Source: Pomphorhynchus laevis
Lineage: Eukaryota > Acanthocephala > Palaeacanthocephala > Echinorhynchida > Pomphorhynchidae
NCBI GenBank assembly: GCA_012934845.2
Contig: WNNJ02001514.1
Location: forward strand, 35,774 to 99,773
Direction: 5' to 3'
DNA: 64,000 nucleotides
In this document: one piece after another, positions 56,801 to 63,960 of the stretch
Position numbering within the stretch: position 1 is the first letter of the stretch
Layout: every line of letters starts with the position of its first letter
Made by a program: the position numbers and the translations under genes
The notes under the pieces: model-generated
Seen by the model: only the letters and a program-made list of their open reading frames with translations
Told to the model about the DNA's origin: nothing
Databases searched by the model: none

Positions 56801-59269
56801 TTAACAGTCTACAAATGCCGGGTTATTTAAATATCATAAATGAACAAAGGAGTCAACTTGGATTTCTCTAATTGAGAAATATGGGCAAACAATTGAAACT
56901 TGTTTAAATTCTGCATTTCTATTCATTGCTATTCTAGCTAATTTAAATCATATTAGCTATTTGAAGTAATAAAATTCCTTAAAGACTGTAATTTTAGAAG
57001 TTATACACAAATGTCTATTTTTTAAAATATTAAAATATTTTTAATATTTTAAAACTATTATTAAAACAGTTTTAAAAATATTAAAACTATCACAATCAAC
57101 AAATATTATAAATGAGGATATACGATACTTACATATTTATCATCAACCGCAAAGTCTCGTTGGATAAGGTCATACTTACCATGGCATTTTTGAAAATTGG
57201 CATATATATTGGTATCCCATTTTACTCCCGTTTTCCGTTTAAATCTATAATTACATAAGATTGATATGCATATAATGTGAAATAATTTCATATATATAAA
57301 TAAAAAATATAAAGTTTTTCCGTTTAAATCTATAATTACATAAGATTGATATGCATATAATGTGAAATAATTTCATATATATAAATAAAAAATATAAAGT
57401 TGTGAAGGTAGTAAGACACTAAAAGTCACCTTTTAAAGGCACTAAATGTGCCAAATTTCAAAATCGCTGAATTAAATTTCAAAGCCAATGGCCAAATTTT
57501 AAGATCAATGGACCGTATTTCAAAACCAATGAGATGAATTTTAAAACTGCTGATTTCAAAATCAATGCGCTAAATTTTAAAACCAATTAGCCGAATTCAA
57601 AGATCAAGCCGAATTCCAAGACCAATGAACCGAATTTCAAAACCAATGAGCGGGATTTTAAAAGCAAAAGGGCCGAATTTCAAAACCCAATCCGAATTAC
57701 AAAAGCACTGAATAGAATTTCAAAACCGATGCGCCGAATTTCAAGACAAATGAAGCGAATTTCATTTAATCTAAGTGATTAATATTTAATTCAATCTATT
57801 CGATAAATGAATTAATTCAATCTAAGCAATTGTAGTAACAAGCTGAAAATAGTTTGTTGTAAAGTTTCAAAATTTGGCACCCAACGTAACCTTTAGTGTA
57901 TAAGAGACAAAAATCCATATAAAATTTAAGGAAATCATCGGTAAATATCGCATCATTTACAACTCAAAACAAACTCGAAAATCAATTAATAATTAGTAAG
58001 AATTCTCAATTTTCTCAACTAATTTCCTATTTTATCTTTGAAAAATTAATTTATCATCATTCATTTGCATGAAAATAAAATTTTATAGTTATCTAACTGG
58101 CAGAAAAATCAAACAAAAACACTGACGAGGTCATCAGGCAAAATGCTGGTTTCTTTAATAGTAGTAATATGCTCATCATTAACTATTTAATAATTATTTT
58201 TATACATCAAAATTTAAAAATGTTAATGGGATTAGAAAATGTGATTCCACGTAAAACATAACTTGAAAACAAGTTATGTTGGAAATTTCATTTAATTTCA
58301 GCCGTCGATAGTCGAATAATTACATTTATCAAAATATTTTATTTCAAAAAAATTACGGAACACTAATTTTGAAAAACTGTTAAAAATTATAGCTAGAACT
58401 ATATCATTTTCTTTAATCAATAGATATTGTAAAATATAAAGTATGGAGTGCAAATGAATATAATTAAATTACAAATAAAAATATAAAATTCAAATTAAAT
58501 CAAATTTTAAAATTATTAAAATTTAGCTATCAAATTTATCTTAAAAATTAAATAGTTATAAATAATAATTTATATTATAAAGTCGATATAATCGTAATAG
58601 TTTACATGTAAACTGATAAAAGTCATATTTTATGAAAATGAATTCAGCAATTAATTGGAGCGAACATATTCCACTTTAATTGATTCCACAATCCATCAAT
58701 TAAAAAAACTCACAGATTAATGAAACATGACTTTGCATCGTCTATATTGCTAAATGACTCAATGTTTTTTTGACCTTTCTCCCCAATTCGACCCCATCGT
58801 TTAAAAATGCGAAATTCACTATTCCCAGTAAGCAGTTGAATTACATAAAATTTGTTGTTATTTTTGCCAACATTCGTCTAAATTAAAACAAAACCAACTT
58901 GCTTGCTACTATATATTTAGATAAAAAGAATATTACCTGATTGAGCATACAATCCCAGTCCATATTAGAATGATCACGATAAACAATAAAACCGGACGCA
59001 CAATCAAAATAGGGATCGACAGGAACATTTCCTCTGTATTGAACTTTTACTAGATCTTAATATAAAATTAAATAAATACCAAATATTAATTTTTAAAATA
59101 CAAACCTTGATTTTCACTTGATTTATCATTTTGAATTTTAATTTTATCAGAACCTCAAATAGTGAAGAACCTTAACTTTTAGTTATAAAAATTCAAGCTT
59201 TAATTATTAAAATTTAGTTAAATTTTAACTAAATTATAATTTTTTTAATTACAAACCTTGATTTTTCAT
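44661..59269 (-). CDS. PARP2: Poly(ADP-ribose) polymerase 2 (PARP2-type), split gene of about 14 exons
   Basis: Nuclear DNA-break sensor that attaches ADP-ribose chains to itself and to chromatin proteins using NAD+. Exons in transcription order: 59269-59257 (tentative), 59153-59106 (tentative), 59055-58937, 58877-58714, 57244-57133, 54184-54043, 51961-51823, 51775-51712, 48126-47995, 47948-47830, 46583-46484, 46434-46336, 46170-46049, 44817-44661. Every intron is GT-AG and all joins keep frame, giving about 509 residues. Order: short N-terminus, WGR domain (about 21-152, with RWGRIG near 87-92), PARP regulatory helical domain (about 155-310), catalytic domain (about 320-509). The H-Y-E triad is present: His356 in LLWHGSR, Tyr390 in FGKGVYFAD, Glu488 in FNEFIVY. 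There are no zinc fingers, and the length is close to that of animal PARP2, not PARP1. Introns range from about 50 bp to 3.6 kb and carry transposon remnants. The 5' end is the weak point; further exons upstream are possible. Confidence 0.93.
45133..45365. mobile_element. Palindromic MITE-like element, copy 4, in last PARP2 intron
   Basis: AATTGATAATGATCCATTAT tail, ACTGGATCAAAGAAGAG and its mirror TTCTTTGATCCAGATCC, with a slightly longer centre than the others. It lies in the intron between the last two PARP2 exons and abuts a LINE tail at 45366. Confidence 0.85.
45366..45560 (+). mobile_element. LINE tail fragment in PARP2 intron
   Basis: Encodes [19 protein letters not shown] and [17 protein letters not shown], the xLRWxGHVLRM ... 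KRPRG tail common to LINE ORF2 proteins (RTE- or Jockey-like). It is under 200 bp and abuts MITE copy 4. Confidence 0.65.
46049..46170 (-). CDS. PARP2: PARP2 exon: [11 protein letters not shown] region
   Basis: Begins [16 protein letters not shown] and contains [14 protein letters not shown], matching EVALGQCNELLEA ... LQGKHSTKGLGKM. The acceptor is aattatag and the donor gtaaat. The junction codon with the last exon is Ile. Confidence 0.97.
46336..46434 (-). CDS. PARP2: PARP2 exon: FGKGVYFAD catalytic Tyr region
   Basis: Encodes [18 protein letters not shown], then [15 protein letters not shown]. Carries the triad tyrosine (Tyr390) and the SKSAxYC nicotinamide-pocket motif of PARPs. The acceptor is tttttag and the donor gtatcg; the exon is exactly 33 codons. 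Confidence 0.98.
46484..46583 (-). CDS. PARP2: PARP2 exon: NAD+-binding His region
   Basis: Encodes [20 protein letters not shown], then [13 protein letters not shown]. This is the PARP signature around the triad histidine (His356 of the model) and the acceptor-side loop. The acceptor is tttgcag and the donor gtactt. The following intron is only 49 bp. Confidence 0.98.
46854..47297. mobile_element. Foldback element with about 140-bp inverted repeats in a PARP2 intron
   Basis: Left arm TTACTACTGAAATTTTAATG, CGCTACTTTAATGCTATCTA and TACGCCAACAGC (46854-47000); right arm is its inverse (47158-47297) with a few mismatches, ending AAATTTCAATAGTAAC. No coding capacity. It sits in the intron between exons at 47830 and 46583, so it cannot interrupt the protein. 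Confidence 0.85.
47830..47948 (-). CDS. PARP2: PARP2 exon: catalytic domain, first strands
   Basis: Encodes [19 protein letters not shown] and [20 protein letters not shown], matching ISQYLQSTHAP ... LLDLFEVEKDGEKEAF of PARP2. The acceptor is gtttag; the donor gtaagt gives a split Lys codon joined to RLLWHGS. An alternative acceptor 10 bases further in would break frame. Confidence 0.94.
47995..48126 (-). CDS. PARP2: PARP2 exon: end of regulatory domain, entry to catalytic domain
   Basis: Encodes [15 protein letters not shown] ... [17 protein letters not shown] ... FEIFT, matching GDIEIAIKL ... HPLDQHYRNLHCALRPL. The acceptor is tttttag and the donor gtatgc. The PxDxHYxxLxC motif marks the start of the catalytic (ART) domain. 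It lies across a 3.6-kb intron that contains an RTE fragment. Confidence 0.96.
48251..48288. repeat. Hairpin in PARP2 intron
   Basis: ACAGTGACCATTTTCAA faces GTTGAAAAGGGTCACTGT; arms of about 17 bp with one mismatch. Confidence 0.75.
48290..49254. other. PARP2 intron sequence, no feature beyond repeats
   Basis: Part of the 3.6-kb intron between exons 51712 and 48126. No further exon is needed, since the frame joins directly across it. Confidence 0.6.
49255..51200 (+). mobile_element. RTE-clade LINE fragment, antisense in PARP2 intron
   Basis: Encodes [37 protein letters not shown] and [11 protein letters not shown] near 49460-49560, then ECGFVKR and [20 protein letters not shown] near 50130. 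[18 protein letters not shown] lies near 50405, then [43 protein letters not shown]-like [12 protein letters not shown], and a basic tail. The 5' endonuclease is missing; there are many frame changes. It is related to, but more diverged than, the LINE at 5372-8365. Confidence 0.87.
51712..51775 (-). CDS. PARP2: PARP2 exon: short regulatory-domain exon
   Basis: 64 bases encoding [20 protein letters not shown] plus S, aligned to the LIRTQKELSEKIQLLEAL segment of PARP2. The acceptor is tttgttttag and the donor gtatgg. It bridges in frame between HVF and SLDDARAA, which supports so short an exon. Confidence 0.9.
51823..51961 (-). CDS. PARP2: PARP2 exon: regulatory domain helices
   Basis: Encodes [20 protein letters not shown] ... 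[14 protein letters not shown], equivalent to KLTVAQIKAGYQSLKKIEDC and YTRIPHDF of PARP2. The acceptor is cattttag and the donor gtaatg; the junction codon is Arg. A 153-codon opposite-strand frame across this exon and the next is only a shadow. Confidence 0.96.
51962..54042. other. PARP2 intron sequence
   Basis: 2.1-kb intron. The 80-codon minus frame at 52953-52711 looks exon-like in composition, but no donor fits and the flanking exons already join in frame, so I do not call it an exon. Confidence 0.55.
53006..53045. repeat. Perfect 18-bp-arm hairpin in PARP2 intron
   Basis: CACTGATCAATAGTCAGT, TCAC, and the exact inverse. Followed by GACATCTTCAAGATGACAAG, a second small palindrome. Confidence 0.85.
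54043..54184 (-). CDS. PARP2: PARP2 exon: start of PARP regulatory domain
   Basis: Encodes [14 protein letters not shown], then [18 protein letters not shown] and [11 protein letters not shown], matching the first helices of the PARP regulatory domain (LDLRVQELIKLICN ... KAPLGKL in PARP2). The acceptor is tttgttcag, the donor gtaagc. It sits downstream of a 2.9-kb intron that contains PLE debris. Confidence 0.95.
54595..56215 (+). mobile_element. PLE remnant D, rearranged, antisense in PARP2 intron
   Basis: Matches the linker of the main PLE: ISSINKRL-like segment near 54740, [20 protein letters not shown] near 54980, then [20 protein letters not shown]. The segment encoding SLYNxLNxYFxKLIN and KIKIWKxYIFDKIKxKMK occurs three times (55225, 55560, 56093), so the copy was rearranged after insertion. 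An open frame of 142 codons (54978-55406) survives by chance. Neither nuclease nor catalytic RT box is intact. Confidence 0.82.
56216..56480 (-). other. G+C-richer stretch, possible LINE scrap
   Basis: Contrasts with its surroundings in composition (CACGTTAGGACGTACGCC). Minus frames include [20 protein letters not shown] and a short basic stretch, loosely like a LINE C-terminus. No firm family match. Confidence 0.3.
57133..57244 (-). CDS. PARP2: PARP2 exon: end of WGR domain
   Basis: Encodes [11 protein letters not shown] ... [18 protein letters not shown], matching the FLDKTKNNW ... GKYDMLQMDY segment of PARP2. The acceptor is attatag and the donor gtaagt at 57132. A second perfect donor word (gtaagt at 57179) lies inside the exon, at codons HGKY. 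The acceptor and first bases of the exon are duplicated 85 bp upstream. Confidence 0.93.
57235..57404. repeat. 85-bp tandem duplication covering a PARP2 splice acceptor
   Basis: Units 57235-57319 and 57320-57404 differ only at the last few bases. Each contains, on the minus strand, the acceptor attatag followed by the first ten bases of the exon at 57244. Confidence 0.92.
57450..57765. repeat. Minisatellite, 21-bp-type motif, in PARP2 intron
   Basis: About 14 diverged copies of CCGAATTTCAAAACCAATGA in the intron between exons 58714 and 57244. Copies vary in length (18-25 bp) and sequence, so the array is old. Confidence 0.87.
57766..58713. other. PARP2 intron sequence, no feature seen
   Basis: AT-rich remainder of the intron after the minisatellite; nothing recognised. 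Confidence 0.6.
58714..58877 (-). CDS. PARP2: PARP2 exon: WGR core
   Basis: Begins [16 protein letters not shown] and contains the diagnostic [12 protein letters not shown]; ends CFINL with donor gtgagt. The WGR fold binds DNA 5' phosphates at breaks and relays activation to the catalytic domain. The acceptor is tttaattttag-like; the end phase is 2. Confidence 0.96.
58937..59055 (-). CDS. PARP2: PARP2 exon: start of WGR domain
   Basis: Encodes [18 protein letters not shown] ... WDCMLNQ between acceptor ttaag and donor gtaata. The words VPVDP and MLNQ match the start of PARP2 WGR domains (VDP ... YDVMLNQTN in vertebrate PARP2). It is followed in phase by [11 protein letters not shown]. Confidence 0.92.
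59106..59153 (-). CDS. PARP2: PARP2 tentative second exon, lysine-rich N-terminus
   Basis: 48 bases encoding [16 protein letters not shown], between a weak acceptor (tttgag) and the donor gtttgt. It joins to the WGR exon in the correct phase (G plus AT gives Asp). PARP2 proteins usually have a short basic, poorly conserved N-terminus, so the composition fits, but homology cannot confirm it. Confidence 0.42.
59257..59269 (-). CDS. PARP2: PARP2 tentative first coding exon
   Basis: A 13-base stretch, ATG AAA AAT CAA G followed by gtttgt, lies just after an in-frame stop. It joins in frame to the next tentative exon, giving MKNQ-GSDK. The only support is frame and a donor-like site. A similar donor-bearing sequence ends the next exon, so one may be a duplicate of the other. 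Confidence 0.33.
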
Positions 59270-59644
59270 TTAAAAATTTTAATTTTGAAGTCATGAGAAT
59301 TCTAGATAAAATCTACTTAGTGTTTTTTTTTCGAAAGTTAAAAACAAACGTTTCACTAATTTGATTAAATAACAAAGAATTTAATAAATATACGTATTAC
59401 TAATATACTTAAACGTTTAATTACCTTTTAACATAGAAATGTTTAATAATTAAACATTAATATTGGATATGTAATCAAATTTTAAAAACAAAATTTTCAG
59501 AAATTTTAAAATTTCCGATTTTTTAAGGCATACGTCAATTTTGAAATAATTAAAATTATTTTCGATAGATGAGTGAATATTATTTACTCCAATCGTGTAT
59601 GCAGATTTTAATGCATACTTGATTTAAACATTTTATTATTTAAC
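59270..59644. promoter_or_regulatory. Likely PARP2 promoter region between the gene and an LTR element
   Basis: Only about 375 bp separate the tentative first exon from the 3' LTR. AT-rich, with no clear core promoter motif that stands out. If the start is right, the promoter lies here or within the LTR; if not, the gene continues past the inserted element. Confidence 0.3.
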
Positions 59645-59836
59645 TGTTGTGTTTTCAGACATTGCAAAGCAAACGCTAACGTTTTTTAATTTTTAGTACA
59701 AACAAAACACCAGCGTTCAGAAACAGTCGCTATCCGACATATATAGTCAAAATACAAAGGCATACCGCCAAGCACATTGCTGCCAGTGATAATCGTCATT
59801 GCCATACATTTGCAGTGTGTTCGTTCATACACAACA
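59645..59836 (-). repeat. 3' LTR of the Ty3/gypsy element
   Basis: 192 bp bounded by TGTTGTG and its inverse CACAACA (TG...CA ends). It is preceded, in element orientation, by the purine run GGGGAAGAGGAA 30 bases after the Gag-Pol stop. The partner LTR is not in the window, so divergence (age) cannot be measured here. Confidence 0.8.
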
Positions 59837-59865
59837 TTCCTCTTCCCCATATAAATGTGGTCTTT

Positions 59866-62800
59866 TTAGTACGCCACATTCCAGCCATATCGAACAGGTA
59901 CTTTACGGACTCTTTCTGATCGTCTAGGTAATTGGCGATGGCAATTATCATGTTCAAGATTTTTTTCATCCGCCGAATTCGTAATGGTAAGTGGACTTTG
60001 ATCACTAGTTATCTCAATCCGCTGTGACAATGTTGAATTCATTTTCTCTTGATCATTGTCTGCATCATTGGTAATTTCTCGATTCTCTATACCTTCTCCT
60101 TTACGAAGCATATCGGCGTGTAATCTGTAGTTTTGATCAGCGTTGCTCACGACATACGATGTCCAGTTTGAGCGCTTTTCTATTTCCCCCGCCGACCACG
60201 GTTCGTTACTTTTCTGCCGATACCACACCTTTTCTCCTGAATAAAACTCCCTCGGTTTGGATTTCTTATCGAAATGTATTTTGTTATTTGCTTGATAACC
60301 TTCAAGTGTAGAACGTAGATTCGGTTTCAAACGATCAAATAAGGTAGTCAAACGATGACCGGTAAAGACAATTGATGGTGGTTTTCCTGTGGCACTGTGC
60401 GGTGTGTTTCTATACGACAATAAGAATTGCTGCAATCGCTTTGGACGATCGTGTATATTGTAAGGTCTGATCACTTTATTCTTTAGTACTTGAATAAACC
60501 TCTCCGCTAAACCGTTTGATCTTGGGTGATACGGAGATACTCTTACATGCTTTACTCCATTAGACTGCAAAAAATTCGCGAATTCGGAAGACTGAAACGG
60601 GGGACCATTGTCTGATACCAGCTCTTCCGGAACCCCATTTCTGGCAAATATTTCTCTTAATACCTTTATTGTTGAGTGAGCACTTGTACATTGCATCTTA
60701 ATAACCTCTGGCCATTTTGATAGAGCACACTGAACCACAAAGTAATACTCCTGTTGGGATGGTCCGGCGAAATCTACGTGAATCCTAGTCCATATATCGC
60801 TGGGTACAGGCCAATTGTGAAGTGGATGGTTAGGTTCGTTATTCCGGAAACGCTGACAATCGTTACAATTTTGTACTGAGCGCTCGATATCAGCATCCAA
60901 TCCAGGCCACCATACGTAATATCGTGATAAGGACTTCATAGCCACAATTCCCGGATGGCCTGCATGCAAAGCTCGCAAAACTGTCTCCCGTAGACTCGTC
61001 GGAATTAATACACGCGCTCCTAAAAGCAAAATTCCATTTTCAAATGATAACTCATTGCGTCTTGTGCTGTAATAATGAATGTTCGAGTCTGTAACTTTGT
61101 TTGGCCAACCGATCGACACATATTGCGTCACCTTTTTTAGAATCAAATCTTGTTTCGTAGCTTCGCGAATAGCTGTTGCGGATAATAAAGGTGTGTCCTC
61201 ACATAACAAATTCACACAGATATCATTTGTTCCCGACGTTTCTGCACAGTCAAGGCCTTGACATGGAAATCTGGAGAGGACATCGGCAATTATGTTATCT
61301 TTTCCTGGAATGCATTCGAGTTCGTAGTCGAATTGACTCAACAACAATGCCCATCTGACTAAACGCTGATTCGCGATCTTTGGCAAATTACGTTGATTTC
61401 CGAATATGTATTTCAAAGGTTTGTGATCAGTGATGAGTACGAACTTTCTACCTAATAGAAAATATCGAAACTTATTGACACCGAATATAAGTGCAAGTGC
61501 CTCCCGGTCGATTTGCGAGTAATTTATTTCCGCGCTGCTCAATTTTCTTGATGCGTATGCAATCGGCAGATAACGGTTGTTTTTAGTTTCTTGAAGCAGT
61601 ACGGCTCCTAAGCCTCTCTCACAAGCATCACAATACAGCTTCAGGTTACTCTTCCCATCATATGGTATTAAAATTTTCGGTTTTAGCATACTTTGCTTGA
61701 CCAATTCAAATTGGCTTTGATGCCGATCTGTCCAGTTCCAATTCGCTCGTACACCCGTTAACGAATACAAGTCAGCACACTGCGACCGCAAATGAGGAAT
61801 AAAACGTTCAAGGAACCCTATGGTTCCCAAGAACGTTCGCAGTTCTTTAGGATTTGACGGTGGACAAATATTTTGAATAGTATCAACTTTCTCTGGATCA
61901 ACTTTTACCATTCCTTTATCTAACACGTGTCCCAGAAATTTGACTTGTTCTTGAAGAAATAAACACTTTTCACGTTTAACTCGTATTCCCGCATTCAATA
62001 ATCTTGTCATTACACTTCGAAGTCTGTCTATATGTTCTGAACGTGTTTCACCTGCAACTACAACATCATCCAGATAAACTGCGACGCCCGGAATCGTACC
62101 GAGTAATTGATTCATATAACGCTGGAACAAAATTGGTGCAATGGATAACCCAAATGGTAATCGACGATATTGATAATATCCGAAGGGTGTCGATATGGTC
62201 AAATACTTTCGAGAGTCTTGATGAACTTTCATTTGTGAATACGCATCCTTTAAATCCAATACTGAATACAAGGTGCCTCCTGCGATTTTGCTCAGTATCT
62301 CCTCAAATGTCGGTAATTCGAAACAATCACAATTCAGATACGGATTAATTGTCGCCTTGAAGTCAGCGCAAAGTCTTATTGAGTTATCCTTCTTGAGCAC
62401 AGAAACAATTGGACTCGCCCATTCAATATAATTACAGTTTGAATCAACTTGCTCTAATGTTCCATTCGATAAAAGGCGCTTTAACTCTTCTTCGATTTTT
62501 GGCTTTAATGGCAGTGGTACGCGACGAGCCGGAATGCATCGTGCAATAGCCGATGGATCAACTTGTAACTTTATCTCCAAATCCTTAATGTTCCCAAGAT
62601 CTTCATTGAATAACTCCTTAAATCTGAGTAACATGTGGTTTAAATCGGATGCACCTTGTTGATTTAAATTTAACTGATTGATAGCTCGTGGGCGGGATCT
62701 TACTTGACGTGGCAAGGACATGTTAAATGCTTCTATCCACGGTTGTCCAAACAAGCTCTTTTCTGTTTCGTATACGACCTCGACATTCAACAATTTGGCT

Positions 62801-63960
62801 ACATTATCTAGTTCTACAGTCACTTGACATTGACCTATGCTCTTTATCAACCCTCCACCAAAACTTCTCAGCCATCTTCCCGCTCTTAGCTCAGGCGAAC
62901 CACAACTTGACCATGTTTTTTGAGATATTACAGACAACATTGCTCCCGTATCAAACTCCATTTCCACTTGAACTCCGTTTATTCTCACTTCCAATGTCGG
63001 TCCCAGGATATGGTCCCTTCGACAAACGTTTTGAATTTCGAGAAAAGCCAACTCTACAGCCTTATTATCACCATTCTCGTCTGATATCAACTGATGAATA
63101 TTTTGTAGTGCTACCTTGCAGCATCGACGAATATGACCTATCTTACCACAACGGTGACATTTTACGTTCTTAGCCCAACACTGTTGCTCATTTACGTGAT
63201 TTGAACCATTACATCGTGTACAACGAGGCATGGAATTTTTATTCCATTGTGATCGACGTCCAGCACTTAATTTATTAACATGCGAAATTTCAACATCCTT
63301 TTTCGAGTCATTTGCATAATTCGAGCTGGTTTCCGTCGCTAACAAGTGCTTAGTAGCTTGTGTCATTTCCCAATTAGAAGCAATCCTAATTACATCGTCT
63401 AACGTAGGATTGTCTAATCGTAATAGACTCATACGTATTTCCTCGATTGGAGTATATGCAATTACCAGATCTCTCAATCTGTCGTCGATTGCTTGCTGTT
63501 CGGTTTGAATGGATTGATCGAAAAACGAACACTTACTAGCCAGGCCCCTTGCTTCCGCTATCCAATCTTTATGTGACTGATTGGCTTTTTGTCGACATTG
63601 CGTAAATTCGAATCTGGCTGCAACTATATGCATCGGCTTTTTAAAATGACGATCGAGTTCCTTAATAATCATCTCGAAAGTAATGTCCTCTTTTTCGAAA
63701 GACGGAATCAATTGTCCAACCAAGCGAAAAATTTCTTGACCACAACTGGACAGTAAGAATTGTTTTTGTCGCATCTGTGAATCAACTCTGTGCATGCCCA
63801 AAAAATTCTTCAGTTGAATCCCGTAATCAATCCACTTATCGTGATCTGCATTGAAATGCTGAAACGCCGGTATATTGCAATCCTTATTGGGATTTTCACG
63901 ATTTTGCAGACTTTCCATCAACTTCGTCAATGTACGTTGTTGTTCCCATACAATTTTCAT
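59866..63960 (-). CDS. Ty3/gypsy fused Gag-Pol frame (fossil element)
   Basis: About 1364 codons. Domains by rough residue: Gag 1-230, zinc knuckles about 245-285, protease about 325-410, RT about 480-670, RNase H about 730-860, integrase zinc-binding and core about 950-1180, C-terminal chromodomain-free tail to the end. Fusion of Gag and Pol in one frame means no frameshift step is needed between them in this lineage. The G+C content is clearly above that of the flanks. Confidence 0.93.
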   Translation of the reverse strand: MKIVWEQQRTLTKLMESLQNRENPNKDCNIPAFQHFNADHDKWIDYGIQLKNFLGMHRVDSQMRQKQFLLSSCGQEIFRLVGQLIPSFEKEDITFEMIIKELDRHFKKPMHIVAARFEFTQCRQKANQSHKDWIAEARGLASKCSFFDQSIQTEQQAIDDRLRDLVIAYTPIEEIRMSLLRLDNPTLDDVIRIASNWEMTQATKHLLATETSSNYANDSKKDVEISHVNKLSAGRRSQWNKNSMPRCTRCNGSNHVNEQQCWAKNVKCHRCGKIGHIRRCCKVALQNIHQLISDENGDNKAVELAFLEIQNVCRRDHILGPTLEVRINGVQVEMEFDTGAMLSVISQKTWSSCGSPELRAGRWLRSFGGGLIKSIGQCQVTVELDNVAKLLNVEVVYETEKSLFGQPWIEAFNMSLPRQVRSRPRAINQLNLNQQGASDLNHMLLRFKELFNEDLGNIKDLEIKLQVDPSAIARCIPARRVPLPLKPKIEEELKRLLSNGTLEQVDSNCNYIEWASPIVSVLKKDNSIRLCADFKATINPYLNCDCFELPTFEEILSKIAGGTLYSVLDLKDAYSQMKVHQDSRKYLTISTPFGYYQYRRLPFGLSIAPILFQRYMNQLLGTIPGVAVYLDDVVVAGETRSEHIDRLRSVMTRLLNAGIRVKREKCLFLQEQVKFLGHVLDKGMVKVDPEKVDTIQNICPPSNPKELRTFLGTIGFLERFIPHLRSQCADLYSLTGVRANWNWTDRHQSQFELVKQSMLKPKILIPYDGKSNLKLYCDACERGLGAVLLQETKNNRYLPIAYASRKLSSAEINYSQIDREALALIFGVNKFRYFLLGRKFVLITDHKPLKYIFGNQRNLPKIANQRLVRWALLLSQFDYELECIPGKDNIIADVLSRFPCQGLDCAETSGTNDICVNLLCEDTPLLSATAIREATKQDLILKKVTQYVSIGWPNKVTDSNIHYYSTRRNELSFENGILLLGARVLIPTSLRETVLRALHAGHPGIVAMKSLSRYYVWWPGLDADIERSVQNCNDCQRFRNNEPNHPLHNWPVPSDIWTRIHVDFAGPSQQEYYFVVQCALSKWPEVIKMQCTSAHSTIKVLREIFARNGVPEELVSDNGPPFQSSEFANFLQSNGVKHVRVSPYHPRSNGLAERFIQVLKNKVIRPYNIHDRPKRLQQFLLSYRNTPHSATGKPPSIVFTGHRLTTLFDRLKPNLRSTLEGYQANNKIHFDKKSKPREFYSGEKVWYRQKSNEPWSAGEIEKRSNWTSYVVSNADQNYRLHADMLRKGEGIENREITNDADNDQEKMNSTLSQRIEITSDQSPLTITNSADEKNLEHDNCHRQLPRRSERVRKVPVRYGWNVAY

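Noticed and set aside
62727-63173. 148-codon plus-strand frame near the window end
   Set aside because: Opposite-strand shadow of the Ty3/gypsy Gag-Pol frame, as are the other plus frames between 61079 and 63984.
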